Below, one piece after another: positions 18,555 through 27,785 of a DNA stretch of 64,000 nt. Location of the stretch: the NCBI GenBank assembly GCA_023400055.1, contig JAEXFN010000036.1:1-64000 (forward strand), read 5' to 3'. How positions within the stretch are numbered: the stretch's first letter is position 1; every line of letters begins with the position of its first letter. The position numbers and the translations under genes were made by a program. The notes beneath the pieces were generated by a model. The model saw nothing but the letters and a program-made list of their open reading frames with translations. It ran no database searches and had not been told where the DNA came from. This DNA is from Bacillota bacterium. Its GTDB lineage: Bacteria > Bacillota > UBA4882 > UBA8346.

Positions 18555-19946
18555 TTGGAACGCGACATTTTCTTAAATCTCAGCCCGCTGGATCACCGCT
18601 ATTGCGCTTCGAACGAGGCACTCTTCAACGAATTGGCCGAATTTTTCTCCGAAAATGCCTACATCCAATATGAGCTCAAGGTCGAGGCGGCGCTGGTCCG
18701 GGTCCTGGCCAAACGGGGCCTTTGCAGCCAGGAAATCGCCGCCGAGGTGGCCAAGGCCTGCCGCGAGGTCGAACCGGAAGAAGTTTACCTGGAAGAGGAG
18801 AAGACCAAACACAATATCCGGGCGCTGGTCAATTGCATCCAACGCCGGGTGAGCGCGGCGGCCCGGCCCTATGTCCATTTCACCACCACCTCGGTGGATA
18901 TCATGGACTCGGCCACGGCCTTGCGCTTCAAGGAAGCCACCGAGAAAGTGGTGCTGCCCAAGCTACTGGAGCTGGAGGCTTTGCTGATCGCCATTGCCCG
19001 CCGCGAAAAAGGAACGCTGCAAGTGGGCCGGACCCACGGCCAACACGCCGTGCCGATCACCTTCGGATTTGCCATGGCCGAGTATGTCAGCCGGTTGGGC
19101 ACCCGGATCGAGGCCGTCAAACAAAGCTCCGAAAACCTGCGGGGCAAGATCTCCGGCGCGGTCGGAGCTTATAATGCCAGTTCCTTGTTTTTTGACGATC
19201 CGCTGGAGTTTGAGACCGAGGTCCTTTGGGAATTGGGCCTGCAACCGGCGACTTACTCCAGTCAAATCGTCGAGCCCGAATATCTGACCGATTATATTCA
19301 CGCGATTATCTCTGCTTTCGGAGTCCTGGCCAACTTGGCCGATGACATCCGGCATCTGCAGCGGACCGAGATCGGGGAGGTCGGCGAGGCCTTCGAAGCC
19401 ACCCAGGTCGGCTCCTCGACCATGCCTCACAAGCGGAACCCCTGGAACTTCGAGCATGTAAAGAGCATGTGGAAAGAATTCATGCCGCGCATGATTACCC
19501 TGTACGCTGACCAGATCTCCGAACACCAGCGGGATCTGACGAACTCCGCCTCCGGCCGCTTTGTGCCGGAAATCGTGGTGGGGTTTGTGGCGGCGGTGGA
19601 CCGTTTGACGCGGGTACTGAAAAAACTGGTGGTCGATACCGAACGGATGAAACGAAATTTCGATCTGACCAAAGAGATGGTCATCGCCGAGCCGCTATAC
19701 ATCCTGCTGGCCTCCCTCGGCCATCCCGACGCCCATGAAGCGGTTCGTCGCCTGACCCTGGAAGCGCAGCAGACCGGTAAAACCCTCCGCGAGCTGCTGG
19801 TGACCAAAACCGAACTGTTCCCCTATTGGGAGCGGCTGACCCCGAAACAGCGCGGCGTCTTGGAACATCCCGAACAATATCGGGGCTGGGCCGAACAGAA
19901 GACTGAATATCTTTGCAACCTTTGGGAAAAACGGTTGATGGTTTAA
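18555..19946 (+). CDS. purB: Adenylosuccinate lyase
   Basis: A 463-residue enzyme of the fumarase/aspartase superfamily. It cleaves SAICAR to AICAR plus fumarate and adenylosuccinate to AMP plus fumarate. Signatures include TTTSVDIMDSA, GRTHGQHAVPITFG with the general-acid His, and the superfamily loop GSSTMPHKRNP. The start is a TTG at 18555 with GGGGG about 9 bases upstream, just after the leader terminator. It is the first gene of the riboswitch-controlled operon and only about 40 bp from purF. Confidence 0.96.
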   Translation: MERDIFLNLSPLDHRYCASNEALFNELAEFFSENAYIQYELKVEAALVRVLAKRGLCSQEIAAEVAKACREVEPEEVYLEEEKTKHNIRALVNCIQRRVSAAARPYVHFTTTSVDIMDSATALRFKEATEKVVLPKLLELEALLIAIARREKGTLQVGRTHGQHAVPITFGFAMAEYVSRLGTRIEAVKQSSENLRGKISGAVGAYNASSLFFDDPLEFETEVLWELGLQPATYSSQIVEPEYLTDYIHAIISAFGVLANLADDIRHLQRTEIGEVGEAFEATQVGSSTMPHKRNPWNFEHVKSMWKEFMPRMITLYADQISEHQRDLTNSASGRFVPEIVVGFVAAVDRLTRVLKKLVVDTERMKRNFDLTKEMVIAEPLYILLASLGHPDAHEAVRRLTLEAQQTGKTLRELLVTKTELFPYWERLTPKQRGVLEHPEQYRGWAEQKTEYLCNLWEKRLMV

Positions 19947-19985
19947 TCTACTTTGCGACGAGCAATTTTAAGGAGTTGGGAAAAC

Positions 19986-21431
19986 TTGGTCCACGTCCAA
20001 CGGGAAGAGCCGGCCGACGAGTTTTTATGGGACGAACAACCCGAAGAGGCTTGCGGCGTCTTCGGGGTTTACAGCAATGACGAGGAATGCGACGCCGCTG
20101 CCTTGACTTATCTGGGCCTGTACGCCTTGCAGCACCGGGGACAGGAGAGCGCCGGGATGGTGGTTTCCGACGGCTCCCATGTGTCGGTCCACAAAAACAT
20201 GGGTCTGGTCTCCAATGTTTTCAACCGGGATATTTTGGACGGGCTAAAAGGCCGGATCGGCATCGGACACGTCCGGTATTCCACCACGGGCTCGAGTCTG
20301 CTGGCCAACGCTCAGCCGTTGCTCGCCCGCTGTTCCAAAGGAATGCTGGCGGTGGCGCACAACGGCAATCTGGTGAACACCGAGGAGCTTCGAAAAGAAT
20401 TGGAGAATGGCGGGTCGGTCTTTCAGACGACGACCGATACGGAAGTAATCATCAACCTGATTGCCCGTCATAGCCGGGAAAGCCTTCCCGATGCCATTCT
20501 GAAAGCGGCGCAAAGTCTCAAGGGCTCTTTCTCTTTGGTACTGATGTCCAAGGATGTGCTGATCGGAATGCGGGATCCTTATGGATTCCGGCCGATGTGT
20601 CTCGGCAGGCTGGCCGACGCCTACATTCTGGCCTCGGAAAGCTGTGCATTTACCAGTATCGGGGCCCGTTTCATCCGGGATATTCAGCCGGGGGAGATGG
20701 TGCTGATCGACCGGGACGGTTTGCATAGCTATCATCTGTCGCCAGTCCCCTGCCAGGCGATTTGCATCTTCGAGTATATTTATTTCGCCCGTCCCGACAG
20801 CACCATTGACGGCTTGAACGTGCACATGGCCAGGAAAGCCATGGGCCGGGAACTGGCGAAATCGTTCCAGCACGAAGCCGACGTGGTGATTCCGGTGCCG
20901 GATACCGGGTTGTCGACGGCCATCGGCTTCGCCGAGGCCTCCGGCATTCCGTATGATATCGGTTTGATCAAGAACACCTACGTGGGCCGGACTTTTATCC
21001 AGCCCAACCAGGCGTTGCGGGACATGGGCGTCCGGATCAAACTGAATCCGGTCGAGAGCGTCTTGCAGGGCAAACGGGTGGTCATCATCGACGACACCAT
21101 CGTCCGCGGCACCACCAGCGGCAAGATCATCCACCTGCTGCGGGAGGCCGGAGCCCGGGAGGTCCATATGTGCGTCAGCGCCCCGCCGATCACCTTCCCT
21201 TGTTATTATGGAATCGACACCTCGGTCCGGAAAGAATTGATTGCCTCCTCGCATACCGTGGAGGAGATTCGCCGTTTTATCGGGGCCGATTCCTTGAACT
21301 ATCTTTCGCTGGAAGCTTTATACCGGGCGGTCGAACCCAAAAAAGATCTTTGCGTGGCTTGTTTTAAAGGCGAATATCCCATCGCCATCCCGCAAGAAGA
21401 TAGCAGAGACAAATTTTTGTTGGAGGAGTGA
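19986..21431 (+). CDS. purF: Amidophosphoribosyltransferase
   Basis: A 481-residue enzyme of the first committed purine step, transferring glutamine amide nitrogen to PRPP. A propeptide of about 22 residues precedes the nucleophile Cys in ACGVFGVY, as in the Bacillus type that is processed. The PRPP-binding motif VVIIDDTIVRGTTS is present. Cysteines at CIFEYIYF, FPCYYG and CVACFKGE match the 4Fe-4S ligands of the Bacillus-type enzyme, which makes it oxygen-sensitive. The TTG at 19986 is chosen over TTG 19953 because AAGGAG lies 10 bases upstream. The stop overlaps the purM start (GTGA). Confidence 0.95.
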   Translation: MVHVQREEPADEFLWDEQPEEACGVFGVYSNDEECDAAALTYLGLYALQHRGQESAGMVVSDGSHVSVHKNMGLVSNVFNRDILDGLKGRIGIGHVRYSTTGSSLLANAQPLLARCSKGMLAVAHNGNLVNTEELRKELENGGSVFQTTTDTEVIINLIARHSRESLPDAILKAAQSLKGSFSLVLMSKDVLIGMRDPYGFRPMCLGRLADAYILASESCAFTSIGARFIRDIQPGEMVLIDRDGLHSYHLSPVPCQAICIFEYIYFARPDSTIDGLNVHMARKAMGRELAKSFQHEADVVIPVPDTGLSTAIGFAEASGIPYDIGLIKNTYVGRTFIQPNQALRDMGVRIKLNPVESVLQGKRVVIIDDTIVRGTTSGKIIHLLREAGAREVHMCVSAPPITFPCYYGIDTSVRKELIASSHTVEEIRRFIGADSLNYLSLEALYRAVEPKKDLCVACFKGEYPIAIPQEDSRDKFLLEE

Positions 21432-22453
21432 GTGTCATCGCTGACCTTTACAAAGCAGCCGGTGTGGATATCGACGCCGGAAATGAGGCGGTCCGGCGCA
21501 TCAAAACACTGGTGCGGGGGACTCATAATCAGCAAGTCATCGGCGATCTCGGCAGTTTTGGCGGGCTTTACGCTTTCCCGTCGGAACAGTATCGGAATCC
21601 GGTTTTGGTATCCAGTACCGACGGGGTCGGGACCAAACTGAAGATCGCTTTCGCCTTGGGCAAATACGATACTGTCGGGTACGACCTGGTCAACCACTGT
21701 GTCAATGATATTCTGGTCCAAGGGGCAAAGCCCCTGTTTTTCCTGGATTATATCGGGACCGGCGTGGTTCGCCCGGCCAAAATCGAAGCGGTGGTCAGCG
21801 GCTTAGCCCGGGGTTGCCGTGAGAACGGTTGCGTGCTGATCGGCGGGGAGACGGCCGAGATGCCCGGTATTTATACGGCGGACGAGTTCGATCTGGTGGG
21901 AACCATCGTCGGAGTGGTGGAGCGGGACGAACTGATCACTGGCGCGGCGATTCAACCTGGCGATCAGCTGATCGGGTTGCCCTCCTGGGGTCTGCATACC
22001 AACGGTTATTCGTTGGCTCGAAAGATCTGTTTTGAGGATCTGGGGCTAAAACCGACGGATCGTGTTCCGGAACTGGAGCATTCCATCGGCGAGGAACTAC
22101 TAGCTTCGCACCGTTCTTATTTTCAAGCGCTTTATCCCCTGATCGGCCGGAAAATCTGCAAAGGCCTGGCTCATTTGACGGGCGGAGGGTTTATCGACAA
22201 TATCCCGCGCATTCTTCCCGAAGGTTGCGGGGCCCGGATCAACAAGGGCAGTTGGCCGGTATTGCCTATCTTCCAATTCTTGCAGCGCGCCGGCAATGTT
22301 CCCGATGCCGAAGCCTATCGGGTCTTCAACATGGGAATCGGAATGGTCGCCGTATTGGCTCCGGATGCGATCAGCGAATTCAAAACAGCTGTTCCCGAGA
22401 GCTATCTCATTGGAACGGTGGTTCGGGGCGAACGTCAAGTCGTGATCGAGTGA
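21428..22453 (+). CDS. purM: Phosphoribosylformylglycinamidine cyclo-ligase (AIR synthetase)
   Basis: A 341-residue ATP-dependent enzyme making AIR from FGAM. Typical blocks are SSTDGVGTKLKIA, DLVNHCVNDI, ALFFLDY-like KPLFFLDYIGTG, GGETAEMPGIY and the C-terminal FNMGIGMV. The GTG start overlaps the purF stop by 4 bases (GTGA), and GGAGG lies immediately upstream, indicating coupled translation. The next gene, purN, starts 21 bp downstream. Confidence 0.96.
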   Translation: MSVIADLYKAAGVDIDAGNEAVRRIKTLVRGTHNQQVIGDLGSFGGLYAFPSEQYRNPVLVSSTDGVGTKLKIAFALGKYDTVGYDLVNHCVNDILVQGAKPLFFLDYIGTGVVRPAKIEAVVSGLARGCRENGCVLIGGETAEMPGIYTADEFDLVGTIVGVVERDELITGAAIQPGDQLIGLPSWGLHTNGYSLARKICFEDLGLKPTDRVPELEHSIGEELLASHRSYFQALYPLIGRKICKGLAHLTGGGFIDNIPRILPEGCGARINKGSWPVLPIFQFLQRAGNVPDAEAYRVFNMGIGMVAVLAPDAISEFKTAVPESYLIGTVVRGERQVVIE

Positions 22454-22474
22454 AGTGAGGCGGAGGGAGCTGCC

Positions 22475-23107
22475 ATGAAAAAACGGATCGGCGTTTTGGT
22501 GTCCGGCGGCGGGACCAACTTGCAGGCGCTTATCGATGCGGCAGAACAGGGCTTTTTTGAAGCGGAGATCGGCCTGGTAATCAGCAGCAAAGCCGGAGTT
22601 TTCGCCTTGGAGCGGGCGGCGCGGCACCGCATTCCGGCACTGGTGATTGAGAACCGCGGGTTTGCGTCGGTTGCCGAATATACTGCGGCCTTGATCAAAG
22701 CGTTGGTAGAACAGCGGATCGACCTGGTCTGTCTGGCGGGTTTTTTACGGATTCTCGACGCAGCCCTTTTTGATACGTACCGAAACCGGGTGTTGAATAT
22801 TCATCCGGCTTTATTGCCGGCTTTCGGCGGCAAAGGGATGTATGGTCACCATGTTCATGAGGCGGTCTTGCGATCCGGAGCGAAGTTCTCCGGGGCAACC
22901 GTTCATTTGGTTACGCCGGAGACCGATGTCGGCCCCATTGTTGCCCAGGGGGTCGTCCCGGTACGGGATGATGATACGCTGGATTCACTGGCGGAGCGGG
23001 TACTCCAGGTTGAGCACCGGATTTATCCGGAAGCGGTAAAACTAATATTGGGGGAGCGGTTTGTCGTCGACGGCCTGCGAGTACGTTCTAAAGACTGTGG
23101 CGACTGA
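22475..23107 (+). CDS. purN: Phosphoribosylglycinamide formyltransferase (folate-dependent)
   Basis: A 210-residue GAR transformylase using 10-formyltetrahydrofolate. The N-terminus has the phosphate-binding VSGGGTNLQAL. The catalytic Asn-His pair is in NIHPALLPAF and the catalytic Asp in TDVGPIV. The loop reads AFGGKGMYGHHVH, as in the family. The start is an ATG with GGAGGGAG 6 bases upstream. There is an 81-bp AT-rich gap before purH in which I see nothing distinctive. Confidence 0.96.
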   Translation: MKKRIGVLVSGGGTNLQALIDAAEQGFFEAEIGLVISSKAGVFALERAARHRIPALVIENRGFASVAEYTAALIKALVEQRIDLVCLAGFLRILDAALFDTYRNRVLNIHPALLPAFGGKGMYGHHVHEAVLRSGAKFSGATVHLVTPETDVGPIVAQGVVPVRDDDTLDSLAERVLQVEHRIYPEAVKLILGERFVVDGLRVRSKDCGD

Positions 23108-23188
23108 ATTTATATTGAATTTGCGCGATGAATATTCCTATGGCATTTAAACAATTTCATATATAATATTTAAATAGGGGGAGCGATA

Positions 23189-24748
23189 ATGGCAAAAATT
23201 CAGCGGGTGTTGCTCAGCGTATCGGACAAAACCGGTCTGCTCGAACTGGCGCGGTTTCTGGCCGCATCCGACGTCGAAATGATCTCTACCGGAGGAACCT
23301 TTAAGGTTTTGCAAGAGGCCGGTCTGCCGGTGACCTATATTTCCGATGTGACCCATTTCCCGGAGATTCTCGACGGCCGGGTCAAGACCTTGCATCCGGC
23401 GATTCACGGTGGCTTGCTGGCCATTCGCGCCTCGGAGGAACACCGTGCTCAACTGGCGGAACAGCAGATTCAGCCCATCGATCTGGTGGTGGTTAACCTG
23501 TACCCGTTCGCGGCGACGGTCGCCAAACCTGGGGTAACTTTGGAAGATGCCATCGAAAACATCGATATTGGCGGTCCTTCGATGTTGCGCTCCGCCGCCA
23601 AGAATCACCACGATGTGACGGTGGTGGTCGATCCCGCCGATTACCCGGTACTTATCGCGGAACTTGAAGCCAACCAGGGTGAAACCACCTTGCCCTTCCG
23701 TAAGCAATGTGCCTTAAAGGTCTTTCAAACCACCGCTTCCTATGACTCGATGATCTTTAATTATTTTAATTCCCAATACAATCCCAATGAGGACGGCCAT
23801 CCCGACTTGCTGCAGTTGACCTTTCATAAACAACAAGGATTGCGCTATGGCGAAAACCCTCATCAACACGCCGCCTTTTACGTGGAACATCCCATATTGC
23901 CCGGTACCGTGGCTTCAGCCAAGCAACTCCACGGTAAGGAATTATCATTCAATAATATTAATGATGCCAACGCTGCGATTGAAATGGTCAAGGAATACCG
24001 GGAAACTGCGGTAGTCGCCATCAAGCATGCCAATCCCTGTGGCGTCGGTGTGGCGGAAACGGCTTTTGCGGCTTATCAAAAGGCTTACGAAAGCGATCCG
24101 GTTTCGATCTTTGGCGGAATCGTGGCTTTCAACCGTCCGGTCGATCTGCGCTCCGCGAAGGCCATGAGCGAATTGTTTTTAGAGATTGTCATTGCTCCGA
24201 AGTTTGCGCCCGAAGCCTTTGAATTATTGGCCCATAAGAAGAACCTCCGTCTGTTGGAACTTGCCGAACTCGGCCAGGTTTCCCGTCAGCCCGGACTGGA
24301 CCTCAAGAAGGTCGCCGGCGGGTTACTGGTTCAAGATCTGGATCTGGCGGAGATTCAACCGTCCGAATTGAAAGTGGTCACCAAACGTCAGCCCACTGCG
24401 GCTGAGTTGCAAGAGCTTTTATTTGGCTGGAAAGTCGTGAAGCACGTCAAATCCAACGCGATCGTGATCACCAAGGATTATGGCACCATTGGCATCGGGC
24501 CGGGTCAGACCAACCGGGTGGGGTCGGTACAGATTGCGATTGATCAGGCGGGAGCAAAAGTAAAAGGGGCCTGCTTGGCTTCGGACGCTTATTTTCCGAT
24601 GCCGGACTCGGTGGAGGAGGCGGCCAAGGCCGGTGTAATCGCGATCATTCAGCCGGGCGGTTCCATTCGGGACCAAGATTCGATCGCCATGGCCGACCAA
24701 TATGGAATCGCCATGGTATTTACCGGGATCCGTCATTTCAAACATTGA
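23189..24748 (+). CDS. purH: Bifunctional AICAR transformylase/IMP cyclohydrolase
   Basis: A 519-residue enzyme for the last two steps to IMP. The N-terminal IMP cyclohydrolase domain has SVSDKTGL, STGGT and GRVKTLHPAIHGGLLA. The C-terminal formyltransferase domain has RYGENPHQHAAFY, KHANPCGVGV and the catalytic Lys-His region. The length is that of the family. The start is an ATG after AGGGGGAG. The FabZ-like gene begins 14 bp after its stop. Confidence 0.97.
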   Translation: MAKIQRVLLSVSDKTGLLELARFLAASDVEMISTGGTFKVLQEAGLPVTYISDVTHFPEILDGRVKTLHPAIHGGLLAIRASEEHRAQLAEQQIQPIDLVVVNLYPFAATVAKPGVTLEDAIENIDIGGPSMLRSAAKNHHDVTVVVDPADYPVLIAELEANQGETTLPFRKQCALKVFQTTASYDSMIFNYFNSQYNPNEDGHPDLLQLTFHKQQGLRYGENPHQHAAFYVEHPILPGTVASAKQLHGKELSFNNINDANAAIEMVKEYRETAVVAIKHANPCGVGVAETAFAAYQKAYESDPVSIFGGIVAFNRPVDLRSAKAMSELFLEIVIAPKFAPEAFELLAHKKNLRLLELAELGQVSRQPGLDLKKVAGGLLVQDLDLAEIQPSELKVVTKRQPTAAELQELLFGWKVVKHVKSNAIVITKDYGTIGIGPGQTNRVGSVQIAIDQAGAKVKGACLASDAYFPMPDSVEEAAKAGVIAIIQPGGSIRDQDSIAMADQYGIAMVFTGIRHFKH

Positions 24749-24762
24749 TGGGGAGGCGCCCT

Positions 24763-25197
24763 ATGTTAGATAACCAGCAGATCAAAGAGTTTTTGCCACA
24801 TCGTTATCCTTTTTTATTGGTCGATCGAATTTTGGAGGTCGAGACCGGTCACCACGCGATCGGCATCAAAAACATTTCTAGCAATGATTTTTATAATAAC
24901 GATACGGACGTAAGGAGCCTGGTATTTCCCGGAGCTTTGCAAATGGAAGCGATGGCCCAGGTCGCCGGGTTCGTGGTGAAAGATCTGCTTGATGAAGAAT
25001 GCCAAAATCCTCTTTTAGCCAGCATTGAATGGGTCCGTTTCCGGAAGTCGGCTCGCCCCGGCGATCAACTCCGGATTGAGGTGATTTTAAAAAAGTTCAA
25101 AGGAAAGATAGGCAAGTTTCAAGCGGCGACTTACATCGGTGATGAAATGGTAAGCGAAGCGATCTTCTCGTGCGTTTTGGTGCCCGCTGAATTTTAA
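24763..25197 (+). CDS. FabZ-like hotdog protein lacking the catalytic histidine
   Basis: A 144-residue hotdog-fold protein closely matching 3-hydroxyacyl-ACP dehydratase FabZ at both ends (LPHRYPFLLVDRILE, then FPGALQMEAMAQVAG with the active-site Glu). In FabZ the other catalytic residue is the His of a GHFP motif. Here the equal-length stretch reads NDFYNNDTDVRSLVFPG and the His position aligns with Thr. Classical dehydratase activity is therefore doubtful. It sits inside the purine operon between purH and purC, 14 bp and 27 bp from them, so it is co-transcribed. It could be an acyl-carrier or acyl-CoA binding protein, or an altered dehydratase. The ATG at 24763 follows GGGAGG. Confidence 0.85.
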   Translation: MLDNQQIKEFLPHRYPFLLVDRILEVETGHHAIGIKNISSNDFYNNDTDVRSLVFPGALQMEAMAQVAGFVVKDLLDEECQNPLLASIEWVRFRKSARPGDQLRIEVILKKFKGKIGKFQAATYIGDEMVSEAIFSCVLVPAEF

Positions 25198-25224
25198 TGC
25201 GCTACATAACGAGCTGGAGGTTTA

Positions 25225-26112
25225 ATGATGGCGGTTTCGACGACTTTATTGAAAAGTTTCCCTATGATCGGGCGAGGCAAAGTTCGGGATATTTACGATC
25301 TGAATCAGCATTTATTGATTGTCGCCACCGATCGGCTTTCCGCATTCGACGTCGTCTTCAATGAAGCGATTCCGGAAAAAGGCCGGGTTCTCACGGGATT
25401 ATCGGTCTACTGGTTCCAACAGACGACGGAACTGTTACCCAACCATTTAATTACGGCCGATATTGACGAGGTTCCCGGCCTGACGACCCAAGAACGGGAG
25501 ATGCTGCGCGGCCGCGCGATGCTGGTGAAAAAAGGCCGGGTCGTTCCCGTCGAATGCATTGTCCGCGGTTATTTGGCGGGCAGCGGCTGGAAAGATTATC
25601 AACAGACCGGTGCGATATCCGGAATCAGGCTTCCAGCGGGTCTGGTCGAGAGCAGCAAACTTCCGGAACCGATTTTTACGCCGACTACCAAGGAGGCAAC
25701 CGGCCACGATGCGCCGCTTACTTTCTCGGAGTTGGGCAACAAAGTCGGCGTGGAACTCACCGCTCAATTGAAAGATTACTCGCTCCGGCTGTACCAGTTC
25801 GCCGCGGAACGGGCGGAAGCCGACGGGATCATCATCGCCGACACCAAATTTGAGTTTGCCTGGATCGATGGAGAATTGACCGTGGTGGATGAGATCTTCA
25901 CGCCCGATTCATCTCGTTTCTGGCCGTTGTCCGAGTATCGAGCCGGCCAATCGCAACCTAGCTTTGACAAACAATATGTCCGCGATTATCTGGAGACCTT
26001 GAGCTGGGACAAACAGCCCCCGGCCCCGGTCCTGCCGGAAGAGATTATCCAAAAAACGAGTACCAAATATCTCGAAGCCTATCGCAGGATTGTCGGTCAA
26101 CCGTTACGTTAA
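25225..26112 (+). CDS. purC: SAICAR synthetase
   Basis: A 295-residue enzyme joining CAIR with aspartate using ATP. It is the longer yeast-like form, starting FPMIGRGKVRDIYDL and containing ATDRLSAFDVVF, VECIVRGYLAGSGWKDYQ, FTPTTKEATGHDAPL and DEIFTPDSSRFWP. Two ATG codons in tandem follow GGAGG; the one at 25228 has slightly better spacing than 25225. It is followed by a 123-bp gap with a hairpin before purD. Confidence 0.96.
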   Translation: MMAVSTTLLKSFPMIGRGKVRDIYDLNQHLLIVATDRLSAFDVVFNEAIPEKGRVLTGLSVYWFQQTTELLPNHLITADIDEVPGLTTQEREMLRGRAMLVKKGRVVPVECIVRGYLAGSGWKDYQQTGAISGIRLPAGLVESSKLPEPIFTPTTKEATGHDAPLTFSELGNKVGVELTAQLKDYSLRLYQFAAERAEADGIIIADTKFEFAWIDGELTVVDEIFTPDSSRFWPLSEYRAGQSQPSFDKQYVRDYLETLSWDKQPPAPVLPEEIIQKTSTKYLEAYRRIVGQPLR

Positions 26113-26171
26113 AGATCGCTACGAGCTTATTTTTGTCGAAAATACGATACAAAGGTGATGGGATAAGGATC

Positions 26172-26200
26172 GCCGCTGTTTTATAACAGCGGCATTTTAC
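26172..26200 (+). terminator. Hairpin between purC and purD (attenuator or weak terminator)
   Basis: A 9-bp perfect stem, GCCGCTGTT with AACAGCGGC, and a 4-base loop (26172-26193), followed by ATTTTA. The T tract is short, so partial read-through into purD is expected. Confidence 0.55.
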
Positions 26201-26235
26201 CTTCCCATTGGCTTGTTAAGCAAGGAGGAACCGCA

Positions 26236-27504
26236 ATGAAGGTAATGGTTATTGGCGGCGGTGGCCGTGAGCACGCGTTAGCCTGGAAGCTTTCCCAAAG
26301 TCCGTTGGTCACCAAGCTTTATTGTGTACCAGGCAACGGCGGAACAGGCCAGTTGGCTGAGAATATAACGATTGGCTCGATCGCTGAGATGGCCGAGTTT
26401 GCGGCAGCTCACCAAGTGGACCTAACGGTAGTGGGTCCGGACGCCTTTCTTGCGGAGGGAACGGTCGACGTTTTTCAACGGCGCGGTTTGCCGATCTATG
26501 GGCCGACCCAGGCCGCTGCGCGTTTGGAGTCGAGTAAAGTCTTCGCCAAGGAGTTTATGCAGCGCTATAACATTCCTACGGCCCGTTACCGGAGTTTTAC
26601 GGATCCGGTGGCGGCCAGAAGTTATATTGAAGAGGTTGGAACGCCGGTAGTAATCAAGGCGGATGGGTTGGCCGCCGGGAAAGGCGTAGTGGTAGCACTG
26701 GATCTAACAACTGCTTTTCAGGCGGTGGAACAGATCATGACCGACCGGGTCTTCGGGGAATCCGGCGCCGCGATCGTGGTGGAAGAGTATTTGGAAGGCG
26801 AGGAAGTATCGTTGCTGGCATTTTGCGATGGCAACCGCGCCGTGCCAATGCTACCTGCTCAAGATCATAAACGGATCGGTGATCATGATACCGGACCGAA
26901 TACCGGTGGCATGGGTACGTATGCGCCGACCGCGGCTTATACCCAAGCCATCGCCGCGAGAATTTCCCGGGAGATCCTCGATCCTACCATTCAGGCGATG
27001 CGCCGAGAGGGGACTCCCTTTGTGGGTACGCTTTTTCTGGGCTTGATGCTGACTAAGACCGGACCGAAAGTGATCGAGTATAACGTCCGTTTCGGCGATC
27101 CCGAAACCCAGGTGGTCTTACCATTGCTAGAATTGGATTTGGCCCAAATTTTCCTAGATGCTATCGCTGGTAAACTCGATCCGGCCAAGATTCGTTGGCG
27201 AAATGGGCAATATGCGGTCTGTGTAGTAGCCGCAGCTCCGGGCTATCCGGGCTCATATCCGACCGGCCAACCCATTAGCGGCCTGAAGCGGATCGCCGAT
27301 TCAGTGGTGTTTCATGCCGGAACCAAGGCTTTGGCCGACGGATCCGTTGTAACCGCCGGCGGCAGAGTGCTCAACGTGGTTCACTTGGGAGACTGTATCC
27401 AGGAAGCGGTCGATGGCGCTTACCGGGACTTGCAACAAATCCATTTCGACGGAATTTATTATCGGAAAGATATCGCTTGGCGCGAATTGCAACGGGAAAA
27501 ATAA
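26236..27504 (+). CDS. purD: Phosphoribosylamine-glycine ligase (GAR synthetase)
   Basis: A 422-residue ATP-grasp enzyme forming GAR from phosphoribosylamine and glycine. Family blocks are VIGGGGREHALAWKL, KADGLAAGKGVVVA, VVEEYLEGEEVSLLAF, DHKRIGDHDTGPNTGGMG and EYNVRFGDPETQ. It starts at an ATG with AAGGAGG 7 bases upstream. It is the last gene of the operon. purE, purK and purL-type genes are not in this cluster, so those steps must be encoded elsewhere. Confidence 0.97.
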   Translation: MKVMVIGGGGREHALAWKLSQSPLVTKLYCVPGNGGTGQLAENITIGSIAEMAEFAAAHQVDLTVVGPDAFLAEGTVDVFQRRGLPIYGPTQAAARLESSKVFAKEFMQRYNIPTARYRSFTDPVAARSYIEEVGTPVVIKADGLAAGKGVVVALDLTTAFQAVEQIMTDRVFGESGAAIVVEEYLEGEEVSLLAFCDGNRAVPMLPAQDHKRIGDHDTGPNTGGMGTYAPTAAYTQAIAARISREILDPTIQAMRREGTPFVGTLFLGLMLTKTGPKVIEYNVRFGDPETQVVLPLLELDLAQIFLDAIAGKLDPAKIRWRNGQYAVCVVAAAPGYPGSYPTGQPISGLKRIADSVVFHAGTKALADGSVVTAGGRVLNVVHLGDCIQEAVDGAYRDLQQIHFDGIYYRKDIAWRELQREK

Positions 27505-27572
27505 AACAGCGCGGTTAATTACGTATCATACTTATAAATGGGCCGATTTTTATTTGGACTGATTGAAACTGA

Positions 27573-27604
27573 AACGGTGATTAAAAAGATCACCGTTATT
27601 CTTT
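27573..27604 (+). terminator. Terminator of the purine operon
   Basis: AACGGTGAT pairs with ATCACCGTT across a 7-base loop (27573-27597), followed by ATTCTTT. A second, weaker hairpin with five T follows at about 27619-27645 (AGCCG with CGGCT). Confidence 0.75.
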
Positions 27605-27785
27605 GACTGGACCGATAGATAGCCGTCAAACGGATCGGCTTTTTATTGGAAATGAAGTGAATCGCCCCTAAAAAGTGATATAATACCTGTGTACTATTTG
27701 GAGTAATTCAAAATGGGTAGTGTCAACCCGTGCGGAAGTCTTCCATTCGAAGTGGATATTATCTTTGCTATCCGGAGGGATCAGA

